Below are positions 45,423 through 55,697 of a DNA stretch of 64,000 nt, in pieces (position 1 is the first letter of the stretch; every line of letters starts with the position of its first letter). The translations under genes and the position numbers were made by a program. The notes under the pieces are model-generated. The model was not told the DNA's origin and searched no databases. It saw nothing but the letters and a program-made list of their open reading frames with translations. The DNA is from Madurella fahalii (Eukaryota; Ascomycota; Sordariomycetes; Sordariales), in assembly GCA_029876055.1 (NCBI GenBank), contig CM056879.1, positions 2,914,001 to 2,978,000 on the forward strand, given 5' to 3'.

Positions 45423-47240
45423 ATGCGTACTACGGCACTGGTATTGTACGCTCTGTCACTCATCGCTGCCGCTGAGGCTGGGCCTCTGAGAAACCGCGCG
45501 GGGCGCCAGGCAGCAGCGGCCCCGAGACAACTCTCCGGAAACACCACAGCGTCAACGGCGAGCATTGATGACTCGACCATCTTACCGTCGGCCAGCGAAA
45601 GCAGTGCTTTCTCATCAGGCGCTGGCCAGGCCACAGTCACCTCCTTTTTGCTGACCACAACTAACGCCGCCGAGGCCTTGCCAACATCGACGGATGGGAG
45701 TTCGGGAGTTAATACTTCGACACAGCCCGAGCTCCCATTTCCCGGAACCGATCCCCTAGATTCAACGCTCGAAAGCTCTACACTCGCTACCTCGACCGCT
45801 CTGTTGAGTTCGCTTTCCGTCACGGTAACGAGCTTACCGTCAGCCGACCCAGCCACCTCAGAACCAGCTCCAGCCAGCTCGTCGAGCTCCGAAGCCGCCA
45901 GCTCTGCGGCCTCATCGCTGCCTCTGCAGAGCTCAATCGAACTTCCACTTCTGGGGACTAGTAGTTCCGCCGTTCCGCTCGCTTCCGCCACGGAGACCGT
46001 AGAATCATTTACTTTCCCAAGCACGTCAACAACATCCTTTGGCCTAGCTACCAGCAGCTCGTCTACGTTCATGCAGACAACGTTCAGCACTGCCACCACT
46101 CGCTCAGGCTCGGGTTCATTTTCTTCAGCGACACTCCCGGAGTCGAGCACTTCGGCTACGGAGAGCGCTGGCTTGGGCACCTCTACTGTGCCGACCGGAT
46201 CTTCAACGTCTGCCTCTTCATCGTCTGCAACCCTCGACCCCGCTTCGTCTACCAGTCCTACCATCACGGGGACGCCTAATTCCGGGATTCCCACAGTCAT
46301 CGAAACTCCACCGCCTGCTACCAGCACAGTGCCGCCTGCTGTGTTCGAGAGCAATCTTGCTGAGGCGCGGAAGTACAACGATATTTTCGCCACCTTGACT
46401 ACGCGATCCGCCTGCAAACTTGGCCAGGCTGCGTGCGTTTCCGGGAATATCGGGACATGCGCGAGCGGCGAGGGATTCGAGCTTATCCCTTGCCCTGCCG
46501 GGAGCGCCTGCTTTGCGATGCCCATGAACACGACAGAAGGCGTGATCTTGGGTTGTAACGACATCGCAGTGGCCCAAGAAATTTTGGGGACGATTCCGGA
46601 TGCACTACTCCCGACGGCGTCGTCGACCGGGGGAGTGACGGCGACCTCGGCGACTGGCTCAAGTTCTTCCACGGAAACTAGCACCTCTGGTCCAGTTACG
46701 TCCATAGAACGATTCACGAGGACAGTAACGGTATCTGTCTCGTCCGGGGCCGTCACTGTAACCCTGACGATCGATCCCGATGTCGATGCACCATCAACCA
46801 CAGTGGATCCCGTCTTGACAACGAGCTCGGCGAGTCCGTCAACGACACTCACGGCAACTTCAGTCCCATCATCGACTACCTCGACCTTCGCTTCAAGAAA
46901 GTTCCCTCCTGGTTTCCAGCCCATTCCCACCATCGTCTTCCCAGACTTCAGCGATATCTTCCAACCTCCGGGCATAACCACGGTACCGTCATCGTCGCTG
47001 TCTGCACCGCTCTCGACGCCGACTTCCACCCAAGAAACTCTGGTAGTCATCCCCATCGATGACAAGACCAGGACTAGGAAGCCAACCGCGACGACAACAT
47101 TCCCCGGCGCGGGGAACGGGGCTATTAATGACGGCCTCACCAGTGTCAGCGCCAGCGGCGCAGTGACCGTCACGGTGACAGAGACTGAGAAGGAGACGGT
47201 GACAGAGGTGGAGACGACAACTATTTATACGACTCGGTAA
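45423..47240 (+). CDS. Secreted Ser/Thr-rich mucin-like protein with a cysteine module
   Basis: 605 residues from ATG 45423; the same frame is open further upstream but that part translates a pyrimidine-rich leader. Residues 1-19 (MRTTALVLYALSLIAAAEA) form a signal peptide. About 290 residues of Ser/Thr-rich sequence follow, then a compact module near residues 310-385 with eight or so cysteines (pattern ACKLGQAACVSG, GTCASGEGFELIPC, GSACFAMPMN, LGCND). The Cys spacing recalls fungal chitin-binding (CBM19-like) modules, but I would not call it firmly. A second Ser/Thr/Val-rich region leads to a tail of alternating T-V-T and E residues ending TTIYTTR. There is no clear GPI-anchor signal at the end. 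Likely heavily O-glycosylated and secreted or wall-associated; the exact role is unknown. Confidence 0.8.
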   Translation: MRTTALVLYALSLIAAAEAGPLRNRAGRQAAAAPRQLSGNTTASTASIDDSTILPSASESSAFSSGAGQATVTSFLLTTTNAAEALPTSTDGSSGVNTSTQPELPFPGTDPLDSTLESSTLATSTALLSSLSVTVTSLPSADPATSEPAPASSSSSEAASSAASSLPLQSSIELPLLGTSSSAVPLASATETVESFTFPSTSTTSFGLATSSSSTFMQTTFSTATTRSGSGSFSSATLPESSTSATESAGLGTSTVPTGSSTSASSSSATLDPASSTSPTITGTPNSGIPTVIETPPPATSTVPPAVFESNLAEARKYNDIFATLTTRSACKLGQAACVSGNIGTCASGEGFELIPCPAGSACFAMPMNTTEGVILGCNDIAVAQEILGTIPDALLPTASSTGGVTATSATGSSSSTETSTSGPVTSIERFTRTVTVSVSSGAVTVTLTIDPDVDAPSTTVDPVLTTSSASPSTTLTATSVPSSTTSTFASRKFPPGFQPIPTIVFPDFSDIFQPPGITTVPSSSLSAPLSTPTSTQETLVVIPIDDKTRTRKPTATTTFPGAGNGAINDGLTSVSASGAVTVTVTETEKETVTEVETTTIYTTR

Positions 47241-48085
47241 TTAATGAGTTAGGGAGATGGCGGTGGATTGGCATAGCGACGAAGATGTGTTCCCTTGTTT
47301 TTTATCCCCTGTCTATTATCTCTCCAGCATCGGCGTCCCGGTAAAAGCGAGGTTGTTTGGAGACGCTAGTTTGTTTATCTTACGGAGGCTTTAGTCTTTC
47401 CCATTTTCACTAGCATAGTATCGGCCAAGGTCCGTTAATATAACCCGAGTGTTGCGCTCCGCATATCATCTGGAAGACCTTTGTCCCAACGCAATCCGTG
47501 ACACTTCGTTTTGGAACAAGGGAGTTTCGGAAACGACAGCTTCTGTTGCCCCTTATTTCCCTTATTTCCATCGACCCAGTGTTCTCTACAGCGTCTTTGC
47601 TACCCGGACTCACCGTGTCGGCACCCACGGACACCAAGGATGGGAATCTAATGATACCGATTAACTGTACAGACGTCTGTTACATACGGCCACAGGGAGC
47701 AGAGCACTCGGGACCCCGTCCGCTCTCCCGAAACTAAGTAGTACTCAGGTCGATGACGACTGGGGAGTCCTCCGTGTTGTATGCATTCCCTTTTTTTTTT
47801 TTTTTTTCCCTTTATCTTCATCCTCGCTGATACGGAACAAAATCCCAGTGACAAACAGTATAATGCGAAACACAAAATTCATATATGTACCCATGCCCGT
47901 GTATACATAACCGCGCCTCTCTATATACCAGCTATCCATAAGCTACTTACTCCCTCATGGAACCGCACCGCCTGCTGAACGTTACGCCGTACTTAAAAAC
48001 CATGCTATCGATGCACCGACCATGCCGCATATGCATTTATATAGATATTCTTCACATGTCAATCATGATGATCATACCAGACACA
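47241..48085. other. Convergent intergenic region
   Basis: 845 bases between the secreted-protein gene (+) and SLD2 (-). Contains a T-rich tract at about 47789-47808. No supported gene. Confidence 0.55.
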
Positions 48086-49967
48086 TCAACGCCTCCTCCT
48101 CCACCTACTATTGTGGCCCGGCCCGCCTTTGGCCCCCGAATTCTTCAGCTTCAGCCTCTTGAAATTCGCGTGCGCCGTCGCCTTCACCTTGCGAACCGCC
48201 CTCTTAACTACACCAGTCTGGGTCTTGCTGCCGTTATTGCTGCTTTGAGTCTTCTGCTTGCTCTTCTTCCCAGCATCGTCGCCTTCGAATTCGTCATCCG
48301 AACCCGAGCCAGTACCACCGTCCGAGTCGCCAACATCATGATCGGAAAGTCGCAATTCGTCGGCCTCATCGTTCGTTATTGTTGCTGTGGCTGTGGCAAT
48401 AATGTTGAGCTGCGTCTCGGGGACGAGATTCTCATCGTCATCTGCCGCGGTGGCTTGAGAAGGTCGCTTAGACCTTGTCGGCCGCATACTGACCAGTCGT
48501 GTAGTCCGTTTCTGTCCTCGCTTCTTGAACACCCGAAGTGGTTGCTGTCCGTTCTGCCGTCGGCCCCCCTCGTCATCGGGGCTGTCGTATAGCGCCTCGT
48601 CGTCAAAGCCAGACAGAAGAGGCGGCACCTCCCTCTCCTCCTTTGCAATCACCTTCTCTACACCATCCTTGCTAGGTTCAGAAGGCCGGCTATCCCTCAC
48701 CACACCCTCCCTCTTCCCTGAAGTGGTCGCCCTCGCGGCTTCTCCCACTCCTGTCTTGCCTCCCTCCATCTCCATCTCCATCTCCATCTCCATCTCCCTC
48801 ATCACCTCCTCCTCGTCAGCGTGCGCCTCATCCTCGATCCTCCTCAGCCCAGCCACGACACTGCTCAACCCCCTACCATTACCGGGCACCAGCTTCCGTG
48901 GCAGCCGCAGCGGTCCGACCTTCCACTCCCCTAGCCCGTCAACACCGCCATCCTCAGTTTGCTCGTTTACGCGGGACAAACCCCCGTTTGTAGTGGTCGT
49001 CGCCCCCGTGATCGTCCTCCGGCGGAGAAATGCAGGAGTTGAGAACTTGAGTTTGGACACGCGTGTCGACGTGGGGGTTGTTATTGCTGTGGTCGCGGCG
49101 GTCGTGAAGCGGGCATCTCCGTGTCGCGAGTGGAGCGGGGTTGCTGTTGATGTGTAGAAAAGGGGCTCTTTTCCTCCGCCTCCTCCTTCAACATGAGGCG
49201 GCGGGTTGGCGGCGGTAGAGGAGGAGGATGGACGTTGGGAGGGCTGGGTATGATGCGCAAAGCGGGATGTACTGGTGGTTGGTGTGGTGGTGAGGAGAGC
49301 GGAGACGTCGATAGTGCGGCGCTTGCTTGGGGTCGCCGCGACGGCAGGCGGGATCAGGGAGGCTTGTATCGCGCGGGACTCGGACTTGGAGGGCGTGCCT
49401 GCGAGAAGGTCAAATAAACCGAGCACGCGGCCGTCTTTGTGGGGCGTTGGGCTGATGGAGGTGGGCGGTCTCGCGGGGGTGAAGAGTTTCCGGCTCAGCG
49501 CCGGGGTGGCGGCTGTTGTTGCTGGTGTACGAGGTCCGGAGGGTCCTGTTTCGGAGTGGAGGTGCTGCGCTCCTTTGCGTGGTGTCTGTGCAGCTTTGGA
49601 CCGCTTGGACGGCGTCTGCGGAGGAGGCAGGACGGCATCGGATTGCTTACGCTTGCGGTGCTGGTGCTGGTGGTTTCTGTCGTCGTCCGCCGGTGCCGGT
49701 GGTGGAGGAGGGATCTTGCCGGCGAGAATGTCCCGGAGCTTGTTGTATTGTTTGTATTTCTGGGCTGTTGCGGGAGCTATTAGCATGATGGCCCTCAATT
49801 GGAGCACCGGACTGGGGCCATGTACCAATGTCCGCATTCTGCTTGATGTCGTCGCGCCCTGGCTTCTTGCCTCCATGTGTGCTGGCCCAGTCGTTCTCCC
49901 ATTTCTTGAGTTCAGCTCGTAATTGCAAGGATCGACTCTCGTAGCCTGCTCTGGCTTGCTCATCCAT
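48086..49967 (-). CDS. sld2: DNA replication regulator Sld2 (Drc1)
   Basis: Two exons, (49982 or) 49967-49826 and 49764-48086, intron 61 nt (GTACAT...ACAG); 606 residues from MDEQARAGYESR, or 611 from the ATG five codons upstream. The conserved N-terminus reads RAELKKWENDWASTHGGKKP, GRDDIKQNADI, then KYKQYNKLRDILAGK across the junction, as in fungal Sld2/RecQL4 N-termini. Many Ser/Thr-Pro sites with basic followers (TPSKRSK, TPRKG, SPTPHKDGRVLGLFDLLAG, TPSKRRT) fit CDK regulation. The C-terminus is basic and low in complexity and ends in Arg residues. Family knowledge: CDK-phosphorylated Sld2 binds Dpb11 and, with Sld3, loads Cdc45-GINS at origins. A Met-Glu repeat lies near the middle. Confidence 0.86.
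48764..48798. repeat. Hexanucleotide repeat coding (Met-Glu)n in SLD2
   Basis: About five to six units of CTCCAT/TCCATC on the + strand, translated on the - strand as alternating Met and Glu. In-frame length changes would add or remove Met-Glu pairs. Confidence 0.85.
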
Positions 49968-49982
49968 CGTCTGGTGCGGCAT

Positions 49983-50313
49983 CTAAGCGGCGTGATGCTT
50001 GTGGCAATACGTGGTATTGATTTTCGACGCCGGGTTGCGAATAAGCAAAAGCATGATATGAGGCGCTTAGGAGACGCGTCCAGACGCGTTGCTATTTTAG
50101 CGGTCCCGCACCCCGTAGATTGGCGCAGGGGCATCCGCTGCTGTTGGTTGTGGTGCTGTGGTGGACGGTTTCCCTGGTCCGTGCAGCTCCCGCTGTGGAG
50201 GGAAGAGGAGTTGCCCCACAGAGTGTAACTATAGTATAATGGGCACATGCGCTCTTTCAGCGCATGCAACATCCCCGCCATCTATTCTGCCTTGCACGCG
50301 ACAACCACATCCC
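49983..50313. other. Shared divergent promoter of SLD2 and the RING gene
   Basis: About 330 bases between two divergent start codons. An in-frame extension of the RING gene reaches into it but has no conserved look. No other gene. Confidence 0.55.
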
Positions 50314-51474
50314 ATGGACGCAGGAGCGGGACCCGACCATCCCGATGATATCCAGGTCCAAATCCTTCAAACAGCCCTTAGCGAGATAGAAACATCACGA
50401 CAGAACGCTGCCAAAGCGGGCGGCGGCCGCGGCCCCGCAGAGCTCCCAGATTGCTGTGTCATCTGTCTCGACGCAATCTCAGACCCTTGCGCTGCTCTGC
50501 CCTGCGCCCACGCCCACTTCGATTTTCTTTGCATCCTGAGTTGGCTAGAGCAGCGCACGACGTGCCCATTATGCAAAGCAAACGTTTACAAGGTCCGGTA
50601 TACGGACGCTCAGAAGGGCGAAAGCATCTACCGAGTGCCGAACGCCCCCAGGACCCGCGACGGCGCAGAGAGCATTGAGGCCGCCGCCGAGACAGCCATA
50701 GGCTTCACATCAAGAAGGAGGCTTGAAACGACTAGGAGGTGTGGACGATACGATCCCGCGCGCCGGTATACTGCGAGATCGCTTCCCACCTCGGATGGGG
50801 CGATCCTACGCCGACGCCGCATCTACCGGCACAAGCTCTACTCCCTACGTACGGTGACCTGTTCCCCTTTTATCCGGGCATAGCTAACATCCCATCCGAA
50901 ACCAGATGTTGGATCCAACCGAGTATCTCAATACCGACCCCCTCCAACGCCGACCATCTTCTCCTCGACCCCTTATCTAGTGTCGCGCGCCCGCCTTTGG
51001 ATCCGTCGAGAGCTCCAGGTTTTTTCTTTCCTCTCCGAAGATGCCGACCCAGATTCTACCCGCGACTCAAACCACCCCACCGACCGAGACCGCCTCCGCC
51101 GCCGCGCCAACGCCGAGTTTCTCCTCGAGTACATCATCGCCATCCTCAAGACGGTCGACCTCCAGGGCAGTGCCGGTCAGGCCGAGGCGATGCTCTCGGA
51201 TTTTCTGGGCCGGGACCACGCTCGCTTGTTTTTGCACGAGCTGCGTTGCTGGCTGCGGAGCCCTTGCCGGTCGCTGGCTGACTGGGATAGAGAGGTGCAA
51301 TACCCGGATCCGGAGGAGGTGGGGCGGAGTCGACAGCGGCGGCAGGATGATGACCCTGAGGAGAACTATGTGGAAGAAGGCCAGGGGGGTAGATCTTGGC
51401 GAGATCGTAGCGGTGGAGATCACTGGCGGGCTGATGCCAGCGCGGCGCGCAAGAGGAGGAGTTCGGGATGCTAG
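50314..51474 (+). CDS. RING-finger protein, Topors-like E3 ligase candidate
   Basis: Two exons, 50314-50848 and 50906-51474, intron 57 nt (GTACGG...CCAG with GCTAAC branch); 367 residues from MDAGAGPDHPDD. A C3HC4 RING lies at about 47-90: CCVICLDAISDPCAALPCAH, HFDFLCILSWLEQ, TTCPLCK. After it, a basic segment around RRRRIYRHKLYSLHVGSNRVS spans the intron; then VSRARLWIRRELQVFSFL, and a helical region ending FLHELRCWLRSPCRSL. This order, with the Leu/Trp-rich C-terminal helices, is that of fungal Topors/Dsc-unrelated RING proteins. Family knowledge: such RINGs accept ubiquitin-E2 enzymes; the substrate is unknown. An earlier in-frame ATG at 50239 is possible but adds unconserved sequence. Confidence 0.83.
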
Positions 51475-52254
51475 ATTTATCCGAGGCTTCCTGTTCTTAT
51501 AACCTACGATGTCCTTCGCTACGACCGTGCAACAATCTGGCCGCTGTTTGGTCGAATCTGGCCCCGGCCTAGCGAATATATCATGACATAATACTGCCCT
51601 ACAGATACTTTTTCCATGGGAGGGGACGTTGAAAGGCATTGTAGAACCCAAGTGAATATCTATACGCTGTGGCGGAGCATCATGAAATTGGTCGTTTCCT
51701 CCTCTATCATTTTTTTCATCTAGACCATACGTCGAGATTGACAAAAGAGAGCAAACAAAAATGACTGAAAGCAGGTATGGGACATCCGCTATATACTCTT
51801 TGCAGCTGGCTATAATTACCCCAGCTCCCAGGATGATTGCCTCAGGGGTAGGTACAAGCTCATATTTGGGGACCATCCATCGGGCTTCCTTGCGGATGGT
51901 TGTCTCCTGTGTGATGGTTGTGTTGTCTCAGCAAGCAACACAACACTGGCAGATATGGCAAAGAACAAGCGCAACCCACCGCTGCATGTCACAGCTTGCT
52001 TCTTCGCTATGTCCGTCTAGAACAAACTTGATTAGTGGACCAGGAGCAAGGCGTCGCAGAGGACGATGGCTCGGCTTCATATTTCTTTCACGTTACGCCC
52101 GGCGCTCTTCACCCACCGCCCTCCTCATCTCACTCTTCCGCCGTATTGCATGGTTGTGTGTGCATGAGTGTGTGAGCGTATGAGTGTGAGTGTGTGTAAA
52201 AGTTACAAGGAACGAAAAGGGTTTCAGGAAGCGCACAAAAACACATAGAATAAG
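51475..52254. other. Convergent 3' region of the RING gene and RPN3
   Basis: 780 bases. An ATG-started antisense frame (51067-51876, -) runs through it into the RING gene but looks like a shadow. A TGTG/GAGTGTG-rich patch lies at 52155-52197. Confidence 0.55.
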
Positions 52255-54144
52255 TTACATGCCCTCGAACTCGCCGCCGAGGTCGTCCTCATCCAGATCG
52301 CCCTCCTGAATCTCCTTGGCCATCTCGCGCTCACGCTCACGGGCCTCCTGCGCATTCTTCAGCTCCAGCCGATGCTGGTTCATGGGGAATCGCATAGCCT
52401 GGGAAGAAGGGGATTTTGTGTTAGCAAACAATCCAAGACTATTGTACCAAGAAATCGGCAAGCGGCACAAGAGATCTCACCTTGACACTCTCGTCGTGCA
52501 GTGCTAGGCACGCGCGAATGCGGTCGTGGAACGCCTCGCCCGGCTCCCGCGTCGCATACACGTCTCCAATCTCCTTGCTCTTCATGAAACCCCTCTCACG
52601 GTCCAGCGTCGCCTCAATAACGCCGTCACGAATCGCCTTGGCAACGATGTACTCAGCGCTCTCCTCGGAGCCGAGGTGTAGACGGATGCAAATGTCGCGA
52701 AGCGAGATCCGGCTATAGCTCAAGCTCATCATGCGGATACCGGTTTTGATTACATTCTGGCGCAGGCGCAAAATGAGCGTGTAGGTGCCGTCACGGCGGA
52801 ACGTATCGGCGTGGTCCGAGATGATCGTCTCAAAGTCGGTCAGGTTACCGACGCGGACCGCCTGGACAAGGAGGAAGTACGGGTGCAGCGGCGCCTCCAT
52901 GTTTGGCTGGCGGAAGGTCGCACGGTCGGGGATGTCACCCATGAGTAGCTCTACGACGAGCAACAGCTTGGTAGCTGTCTGACTGAAGCCGAGAGCACAG
53001 GCGCTCGAGGGGGCTTTCCGCGTCGCAGCCGTTAGGTGCTCGTGCGCTTCAGTGTAGCGGAGTTGGATGGCGCGAGTGCGGCCAAGGTAGTACAGGAAGC
53101 GGGCGACCTGATTGTTTGCAGCGTTCTCCGGGAACTGCGTGTGCGAGACGAGGAGATCGGCTTGAGCGATGTGCGACGTGAGCAGGTAGGTCCGGAGTAA
53201 GAGGACGATAACCGACGCTTGTGTGTCGACATCCTTGCGTAGCACGGCGGTCCGGAGGGCGGCAAGAAGGGTCGGCCGGATCGAAACGATCGGCGACTGA
53301 GAAGACGGCGGCAGAGGCGCGATCTGCTCAGCGAAAAGCGAATAGTAAAAGTACACCTTGGCGGAGAGGCTATCGAGCGTGCGGCGGTTGAGCGACCGAA
53401 TCTGGTCAACCAGGTAGCTCGAGAACTCAAAGCCCTGCTTGAATTGCTTGTTGTCGTGCAAAAGGACCTGTGTGAGGATACCAAGGAAGACATCGACTTC
53501 GGGAATGACCTCTTTAACCTCCTTCTTGGCACCGTTCTTGTTCGGGGCCTTCGGCTCGCTGTCGATCTCCATCTCGGGGCCGGGCTGGCGACCCAGGGAT
53601 ACGTCTGATCGCCCAATCGCGAGCAAGAACTGCTTCGCAACACTGGCGCTAGGTGACGACGAGGGGTAAGTTTCTGAAATGGCTTGAGCGAGGATATCCG
53701 GAGTCAAACGTTTCCGGATCGACGAGATGGACCGCAAGGCACGGAGAGAGAATCTTGCGTCAAAGAGCGCGACGGCGCGGTCTAGGAGGGCAAAATTGCT
53801 CTTGATATCTAGTTTGCAACGAGTTCGGGTCAGCTTCAACCGTATTACCACAGGTTGGGTGAAACCCGCATACCGTTGATAGTCTGGATAACGGGGTCAA
53901 CCTTGACTTCGTCACCAGCCTTATCCGAGTCATCCATAGCAACGTCCCCATCCGCATCGTTAAGAGGAGGGACCGAGGACTGCTTTTTTGACGGCGGAAC
54001 GACTACTGTCATTTCGTCCTCGCCCTCCTTCTTGCTAACCTTCTTGCTCTTGGGCTTGAGGTCCTTATCCTTCATGTCGATATCCTTCCCACCCCGGTAG
54101 CCGCCGTTCTCGACGGGTTCTTTATCAGGAGTCTTGCCGGGCAT
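52255..54144 (-). CDS. rpn3: 26S proteasome lid subunit Rpn3 (PSMD3)
   Basis: Three exons: 54144-53874, 53808-52481, 52398-52255; introns 65 and 82 nt; 580 residues. The N-terminal 85 residues are Lys/Asp/Glu-rich and poorly structured (with VPPSKKQSS). Then the Rpn3 helical repeats (DIKSNFALLDRAVALFDARF, RTLDSLSAKVYFYYSLFAEQ) and a C-terminal PCI domain (FRRDGTYTLILRLRQNVIKT, SYSRISLRDICIRLHLGSEE, AEYIVAKAIRDGVIEATLD), ending with the acidic helix AREREREMAKEIQEGD. Family knowledge: Rpn3 is a structural scaffold of the 19S lid next to Rpn7 and Rpn15/Sem1. It is the second 26S subunit gene in the window after RPT3; they are 50 kb apart and unlikely to be co-regulated by position. Confidence 0.96.
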
Positions 54145-55697
54145 TATCGGCGAGTTTGTCTAAAGGATGGCGATGGCTCTGGTTCGGTGGCCGCCCGATG
54201 GAAGATGGGCGGCGATGATGCGTGATGCTGACGAATGACCTAGGGCGACCGCGAAGCGCGCTCCTGCTCTGCTCGTTGGCCGGGTCAGGTGGGCGACCTC
54301 GCAAGTTGTCGGGAGTGCTGACACTCAGAGCCGACCGCGGCAGATAAAGAAAAAAAAAAATTGCCTGGCGTGCAAGTACGACGTCCTGCGGGCAGTAAGA
54401 ATCGCGGGCGCCGGTGTCAATGAGGGCTGTTGTGCGTTGGAGTTTGATGGGGGAATGGAAGGTTCGAAAAGCTCGAGGATGGCCGGAGATTGAGAGAGAA
54501 GCCGCCAAACGGACACGGACCACAAGGGCTGAGTGGGAGACTGCCGAAGTACACAGCTGGGCGGTGCTACCTGAAAGTTACGCGCCAACAAAGGGTGCGG
54601 GGGAGGTACCAGATTGCGCTACTGTACATGCCCTGCTGTACCAAAAGTGATGCGCCAGGCGATGAGAAGGCCTGAATGCGGCTCGCCCCAGTCAGCGCAG
54701 AGCTCCCTGTGCATACAGACGACCAGACCCACTTGGGTTAGCTGGATGCTTTGTGACGTTGTCGATTTGCTGCCTGCTGGGTCTTCTTGGAAATCCTCTT
54801 CCTGACTCAAGCACGGGGCAAAGCATGGCTGCCATCTCGCGCCATTGTCGCGCTCGCCAAATGATGATTGAAATTTCCTAGTCCACGTAAATAATACTCC
54901 CGCAATCTCCGATCGTCAGCGGATACTCTGTCCTGGTCCGCCCGTTTCTCTTCATCGCGTTTCCCACAAAGCTGTGCCGGGATCAGGCACACGTGCGGTG
55001 ACCTCAACGCATGACCGCCTAGTGCGTGTGCAAGGAAGTCCGTTTTCTGTCAGTTGCCAGCTTGATTGGTCGCGGGCTCGCGGTTGAAGGTCCCGATCTG
55101 GACTCGTCGCCAGTGCCCAAAAATACCCAAAAACCCAAACATCGGCCTTCTGCGCCTCGGCCGGACTGCAACCCTGGGCCTTCCAGCCTTACGTACTGTA
55201 CTACTAGTACACATCGCAATTCTGAGGGCACGGAATGCAGCTGCAAACGATCCCGGGCCGATGTTGCTCGTTGTGGAAACTCCACGCTACGCTCATATTA
55301 ACCGGGCACGCAAAGACTTAGAAGTAAAGGTTACAACGCTCTGCATAGTTGGTTTGCCAGCACGCGATAGCTTCATCTATCTACCCGCCTGAATGAGCGC
55401 GCTCGCTGGGCAGCGGAATACGATAAATATCCGCTTCCCCACCCGCGTTCCACGATGCCGTAGCAATCCTCGTATTCATCCGCCAAAACGCCAGACTCCG
55501 ACGAGCAACCGAGACAGCATCCATGAATTCTCCGCAAACCTCTCACCAAACCCAGTCGTATAATAGCCCTGTTGCGCCCGCTACCACGTAAATCCAGCTT
55601 CGTAACAATTCCGACCGGAGATATGCCCTTCGAAAACCCATCCCAAAAGTCGACTGCGCACATCTGCCGAGAGAAGCAGAATGCTTGCGCAATCGTA
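54145..55697. other. Upstream region of RPN3
   Basis: 1.55 kb between RPN3 and TAF12, both on the - strand. Contains an A12 run at about 54349-54360. No supported gene; the open frames lack motifs and ATG starts in good context. Confidence 0.5.

Noticed and set aside
45344..47173. 609-codon open frame antisense to the secreted-protein gene
   Set aside because: It mirrors a Ser/Thr-codon-rich coding region, where the antisense frame is naturally low in stops; no motif, and the sense strand has a signal peptide and cysteine module.
51067..51876. 269-codon ATG-started antisense frame
   Set aside because: Overlaps the second exon of the RING gene and the convergent 3' region; composition is that of a shadow, with no family-like segment.
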